DNA of 64,000 nt from Batillaria attramentaria (lineage: Eukaryota; Mollusca; Gastropoda; Batillariidae): assembly GCA_018292915.2 (NCBI GenBank), contig JACVVK020000087.1:1202001-1266000 (forward strand), in the 5' to 3' direction. A program made the translations under genes and the position numbers. The notes below the pieces were generated by a model that was not told where the DNA came from, did not search any database, and saw nothing but the letters and a program-made list of their open reading frames with translations. Numbering within the stretch: the first letter of the stretch is position 1; every line of letters starts with the position of its first letter. Positions 58,736 to 64,000 of this stretch are shown in pieces.

Positions 58736-61700
58736 GAGCATTTATTTTCATATCAACTTGGAAAGCATACATCATATTTTTTTTGTTTTGTTTTCAGAAT
58801 GTACAGTTACATACACAGACCTGTACATCATCACAGCACATTCAAACCATAACAAGAAGGAATCCGGCTTTTTCCTTGGAAAAAAAACAACACATTCTTT
58901 CACATTCTTTACCTAACATAATCCATACAAACAGCTCGCGTCGTCTGGCAAGAAAAAACCTGGGAATGTCTAAAGGAGTATTTGAATGCGCACACGTCCT
59001 CAAATTCATACTGAAACAATGCACCTGACAAAATGAAAGAAATGAATGGAAGTCAAACTGCATTTTACATGAACCTAACAGTGATGCGAATCTTGTCTGT
59101 GAGACTTATTTTCATCACATCATTTTTTTTTTTTTTTTTTATTTTGGGGGGGGGGGGGGGGGGAGAGGGGGGGATTCAAAATGTTTAAAATGCCTGTTAG
59201 TGTCACAAGTACCCACAAAACGCTACATACTTAGTTTTGGTACTTAATTTTACATTCTTATCTAAGTGCTGAGGTAACACCCCACCCCACCCCACCCTGT
59301 ACAGATTTCTGTGCATCAGTCACTCTCAAGATGATGCAAACACAGCCCTCTCACAAAACCACGCATCAATAAATCAACAAGGTGTCAACAATGCATTCCA
59401 GTTACAACTGTATGGACAAACTCTGCACGTTTTCATATGATGCAGCACAGAGGATGTGCCAGAATGTGAAACAGACATGGGTACAACGCCCTGAGTACAG
59501 GATGAAAGACAATTGCAACAACAGATAGTATTATTCTGAATGGGATGGGATGGCCATTTAGCAGATTTACATATGTACATAACCAGCAACAATAACAAAA
59601 TAATGTTTTTCTTCTGGCAGAAAAGCTCAGAGACACAAAACTTGGATGGAAGGTGTGAATTTTTTAAGACGAATTCTGCCAAACGTTTTCACAGGTGTCT
59701 CTGTGAAACCTTTCACGAGCGACCACCCCTGCTGCCAGCAAAATGTGGTCACTCGTGTCTGTGGTCGCTCGTGCAAAAGGTCGCCCTCCCAAACAATCAC
59801 GATCCAAAGCCTTACGAGGGGTTACCACGGGGATCTGGGGTCTGTATAAGGTCAATGTGAAAGTGAAAGCACTTAATATGTCCACAGAATGCCTACCTAG
59901 TAGCTCGCATATGAATCCGTATGTCTCCAAAGCCCACACTTCCTGCAAAATACAATGGGGCAAGCCAGACCTGGACTCCATACACGACTATGTCTGAAGG
60001 TTTTCAACAGTGGTAGTACATGTATACTATCAATGCTGTACTCGCAGATGTGCGAGAAAAGGTGCAGAACCCAGAGTCGTGTGCACTTTACACCTATCAG
60101 TATCACTGGTGTCACTCACACTCACGGAAGGCACATTTAGTGACATCTTTGACTAGAAACTGATTCAGATGTGTAATAACTCTGCCCTACAAGTTCTAAT
60201 CCAAAGCGCGAACTCTTGTCAGACTCAAACACTTGATGGAAGGTCTGATCTCGCATACATTACATAGAAACCAAAAGAAGAATGGTGCAAATGAAAGAAT
60301 GTTCGAAGATACAATGTGGATCATAAAGAACAGAAACAGGCAAACATGATATAAACCCATAAACACAAATGACTATTACATGTAAATAAATTAACTGTCT
60401 TCGTACCGCCTGAAGACAAAATGGTGTTTACTGTACAAGATATAACAGAAAAAAGTGACTGCATACATTTCAAGTACTATCACTCAGTGGAGCGGAGTAA
60501 ACATCAGGCTGGGGAATTGCTGAGGAAAAAAAGACTGAAACCTAGGCCACGATGCCGCCCCACTTAAGGAAACAAATTTTAGCGTTTAACTATTTAGTAG
60601 CCTCTGCTGGCACCCGAACGTAAAATACTGCTGTGGTCCTGACGTGTCTTCAAAAATGAAGTTAGACTGTCCCACATGGCATGATATGTGTCGTGATGAA
60701 TTACTGTACACATGTGCAACCTTTTTCTCCCTTCCGTTTCTTTGGCTGAAACTCAGATGGGGGTGGGGGGGGGGGGGGTGGGGGTAGGGAATTTGGCTGA
60801 AAACTGCCAAATGACTGAAAATTCCCCAGCCTGAAACATGCGCCCACACACAAACACACACATTCACAAAATGCTAGGGAATTAACACCAGCTTGATTTA
60901 CGTGCACCATACTTGATGTGGTCAGTTTCACTGATTCAGGGGAGGAGAGGAAAGGTGCTTAGGATGAAAACACCAGTTTCAATAAATTTATAAGCTTCAG
61001 AAAGAAAACAGGTTCAGCCAAGGCTGGAGCAAAACAAAAGGAATTCCAGCAATAATGCAAAAAAATTATTTTAGATCTTTCCTTCAAATAACAAATTCAT
61101 TTAAAAATCCATTTCTTTGGTTTTGTTAATGCATAGTATGTGCTAGTGCATTTTTTCCACACACACAAATCTTACCGTGATATTTTCAAAACTTTGTAGA
61201 GGGAAATTAAGACCAAAATCTGTAAATCACTGAGACAGACTCACCTCCCATCCAACATCAATTTCTGACTTAATTTATATAGAATGAAATGACAGGTCAA
61301 CAGAATGAAAGCCAGTGGTGCCACAACACATTAACACATGAGGATATCTGAACATCAAATCTAATGATACACGTACAACTTTTGCGCTCAGGGTTTCACG
61401 GCACTGACACACACAAAAAAGTTACAACAAATGTGACCAGTCTGTGGGAAATGTTACTGCACGTGGAATAGCACCAGACAAGCTTTGAGTTCCAATACAT
61501 TTAACAAGTATGAACAATGGTGCAAAAAACAAGACATGGCAACAATACACATCCTAAATATAAAATCCAATCATGGGGTGTGCGGAAGGCAATGCTAATA
61601 CATGTAGTAGAAACCTAATCATACCCATTCCTACAAAGCTGTAACTGTAACTCGCAGTCGGAGTGCAAACAGTTCTTATGACTACTTACTACAAATTCAG

Positions 61701-63162
61701 CTGTAACCTATAAACTCAAAACATGATGTGTTCATGGAATGACCTTGAAGGGAAACATTTAACGCTCTATCCTATCCTAATTGTCTCTTGCAGCAAATAT
61801 ATATAGTACTCTCAAAATCTACGGAACAAATGCCTAGCAAAAACAGGAAACCAAATTTATATTACAACAACAAACTGCATGAGACAAACCCGCAGTCATG
61901 CTAGTAATTCTGGTATTACTAAAACAGATTTGACTGCTCAAACATAGGGCGCTGCAGCACCGGATGAACATCTAACCTGGGCAGAACTTGGCAAAACGGG
62001 CATTATGATTAATATGAAAAACATAAACAATGTGGATGTGACCATTATGACCTATGCATTACATCAGCAATGTATGTGTTCATGAAGAAGAGTTTGACAC
62101 ATGCATTGATGTGATGCACTAGTATAATCATGAATTTTATTCCCCCCCCCCCCCCCCCCCCCGACTTCCAAGCTGCTGCTGGGCAGTGATCGATGGCTAC
62201 ACAACAAAATGAGAAGCACGTCTGTACATGCATGCACATGTGTGCAAAGGCACCAAATCGTCGTTTTCATGAGTAACAATGCCAACAGCTGAAACAAGTT
62301 CCAGTTCAAACATTTTGACACATTTTCACCAGATATGTATCTAACCTGTAAACTTGTGAAAATGATCAAATTACAGTGTGTCACTGTGACATTTGTGACC
62401 AGCAAATGTTCTCTGAGTCAAACTGAAAGTTGAAAAAAAAAAAAAAAAGGTACATGATGCTGTGCCAAAAGTTCATCAGCGGTACACTGTGTACATTTGA
62501 AATGTCATTAAACCTATTTTTCTGCACATTTCAACATAATTTTGGGTTTCTTATAAAGATATCTGGCTAAGGAAATAGCTGAGATAAATTGGTCTTGTTT
62601 GAACCAACAGAAGTGATGTTATTTTGCCATAGAAACAGTTTTGGGGGCCTAAAAATCGGGGTCAAAATGGTGACTTGACAGGGCGACCATAGGATTTCAT
62701 CTCACTCCTTCCAATGCATAAAACCACGCCAACTAGGCTTTGTGTTTGCATTAAACACAAACAAATCTGTGTTTTTCGGTATATTATGATGCGTGTTTTC
62801 GCGTTTGTACGAGAAAAAAGTCCCCGCGAAGTTCCGCTTGCCGCTCGTCACAGATTTTGTCTTGCCCGGGTAATCACATTCTCGCGTCACCGAGACTTCG
62901 CGAGACCCTCATTTGCATACTATTTATGGTGGCAGCCTCGTTTTGGACATCAGATTTGAGATGGAGGCTAGCGAGGTCCACTTTGCCAGCATTTGAAGCC
63001 AGTAGAGCGAATACAAAGCACACGCGGTTTTCTCTTGTCCCATCGTGACAAGCGCGCATTTTGAAAAAGTGAGGACTCTACAAATGAAATACTCTGTTTA
63101 TGGCCGATTTTTTAAAGACCGAGGTATCGTTTACAAAACGAGACCGCATGTTGACAACAAAG
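58736..63162. other. Non-coding region with low repeat content; promoter-like at the right end
   Basis: On minus, an AATAAA occurs near 58745-58738 and the following 3.5 kb is AT-rich with few dispersed repeats, which would suit a long 3' UTR of a minus-strand transcript. I find no coding exon for one. One MITE (60505-60833) and homopolymer runs (59110-59170, 62143-62162) are present. From about 62800 CpG density rises. A TTCGCGAGACC site, close to the TCTCGCGAGA promoter element, lies near 62903. Confidence 0.4.
60505..60833. mobile_element. MITE (GGCTGGGGAATT family), copy 3
   Basis: CAGGCTGGGGAATTGCTGAG on the left and AATGACTGAAAATTCCCCAG plus CCTG on the right form the inverted ends. 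The interior shares CTGAAACCTAGGCC, CCCACTTAAGGAAACAAATT and TCAAAAATGAAGTTAGACTG with copy 1. It is the best preserved of the three and has no transposase frame. Confidence 0.8.
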
Positions 63163-63184
63163 ATGGCGTCGTCTGCGCGTGAAG
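63163..63184 (+). CDS. Probable first coding exon of an unidentified gene
   Basis: ATG at 63163 in the context ACAAAGATGGCGTC, a YY1/initiator-like start used by many housekeeping genes, encodes MASSARE plus one base. A good donor G|GTAAGTTT follows. The upstream 300 bp is CpG-rich. The rest of the gene would lie in the unannotated 63185-64000 or beyond the window, so the product is unknown. Confidence 0.45.
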
Positions 63185-64000
63185 GTAAGTTTCGATTTTT
63201 TGTCCCCCAATTTTGAACGGGTGAGAGATGTGACAAGCGACTCAAGCATGACGAGCAACAGCATAATCAAGTAGTTTTACGCACGAACGTATCGTGATAA
63301 TGGGCGTCTTTTGCAGTTTCCAAATACAATGAGTGAAACTAATATTATTCGTTTGCCCGTACTTTCGATTTTCAAGCTCTGAGCAGTTATTCGCGGAAAA
63401 AAGTTTCCGAGGGACATTGTAGATACTTGGTCCAGCGTGACGAGGCACATGGTGGTTAGAATTTCTTCTGACAGTCAAAATCCCACTTCACTCGAACTTG
63501 CTGTGCTTTGATCAGAGGTACAAAAGAGTAACAAACATTGTTTCAGGAACAACACTCCGATTCTTTTTCTTCGTAGTGTCTTTCTTTGTGTTGCACATCA
63601 CCATTTCTACTAGGGACACTGTAGAAGTATGGTTAGCTTGGTCCAACGTGGTGAGGTACATGGTAGTGAGAATTCTTTTGAATATTCAAAATCCCACTTC
63701 TGTAACTTGCTGTAACTTGACCAGAGGTATTAAAGAATGACTGAAATATTGTTCTGGGGACAGCGCTCCCATTCTTTCTCTTTGAGTTTGAATTGGTTTT
63801 TCACGGCCTGTGTTGCACCAGTAACACCAAAGACAAAGCAGAAGCATGTCAAAACCAAACTGGCTTATAAACCTATTCTGTTTATTATTATGAAATGTAA
63901 GGAATGTGGAGTGAAAAAACTGAGTATGAGATTCCCAGTCCAAAGTAGCTATTCTTTATCATAAGTTTATCTGGTGGTAAATTTCAGGTCTTCGTGTACG
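63185..64000. other. Presumed first intron of the right-edge gene, with a tandem duplication
   Basis: Two diverged units with a period of about 206 bp share CTTGGTCCARCGTG, ACATGGTRGTTAGAAT-like, CAAAATCCCACTTC and TTGCTGT; they begin near 63418 and 63624. No second exon is recognised before the window ends. Confidence 0.45.

Noticed and set aside
59374..59682. A 102-aa minus-strand frame
   Set aside because: The composition is UTR-like and no domain or homologue is recognised.
62702..63059. Two minus-strand frames of about 60 aa near the right-edge promoter
   Set aside because: No conserved motif, no splice context, and they overlap CpG-rich promoter-like sequence of the plus-strand gene.

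Overview
This window is eukaryotic, from an intron-rich animal genome. It has small exons with GT-AG introns, vertebrate-like orthologues spread over tens of kb, dense (CA)n/(TG)n and poly-G/C tracts, and many LINE, tRNA-SINE and MITE-like insertions. I infer a marine lophotrochozoan, most likely a gastropod mollusc. The species is not shown by the sequence.

Three complete protein-coding genes were assembled by joining exons by eye at splice sites, and all three close in frame. (1) An SLC13 family sodium-coupled di/tricarboxylate transporter lies on + (CDS 7923-24819, 12 exons, 609 aa). (2) TMED2, a p24 cargo-receptor subunit, lies on - (CDS 29788-27031, 4 exons, 204 aa). (3) A RILPL1-type Rab-interacting lysosomal protein-like gene lies on + (CDS 30476-53719, 8 exons, 431 aa in the form that resembles vertebrate RILPL1). 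SLC13 and TMED2 are tail-to-tail, with candidate poly(A) signals about 165 bp apart. TMED2 and RILPL1 are head-to-head, with 687 bp between start codons. At the right edge a further gene seems to start on + (63163-63184, first coding exon only).

The most interesting observation is at the 3' end of RILPL1. Exon 7 ends in phase 2 right after a conserved G-I-R-K motif. Downstream are at least four candidate terminal exons (44732, 46026, 48079, 53644), all readable in that phase. Three of them are followed by AATAAA signals. Each would give a different short hydrophobic C-terminal tail on the same coiled-coil/RH2 body. A long (TG)n tract sits about 40 bp after the exon 7 donor, where the choice would be made.

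Layout: 1-7.9 kb is repeat-rich and probably intergenic (a deleted LINE, a second LINE tail, a frameshifted SAP-domain exon, a THAP-like domain, a tRNA-SINE). 7.9-25.2 kb is SLC13, whose introns hold MITEs, SINEs, a LINE tail and (TG)n tracts that often abut 3' splice sites. 25.3-29.8 kb is TMED2. 29.8-30.5 kb is a shared promoter region. 30.5-54.1 kb is RILPL1, including a 7-copy 63-bp minisatellite and a tandem-expanded Helentron-like element. 54.1-63.1 kb has no recognisable gene but holds a LINE tail and a MITE. 63.16 kb onward is the start of an unidentified gene.
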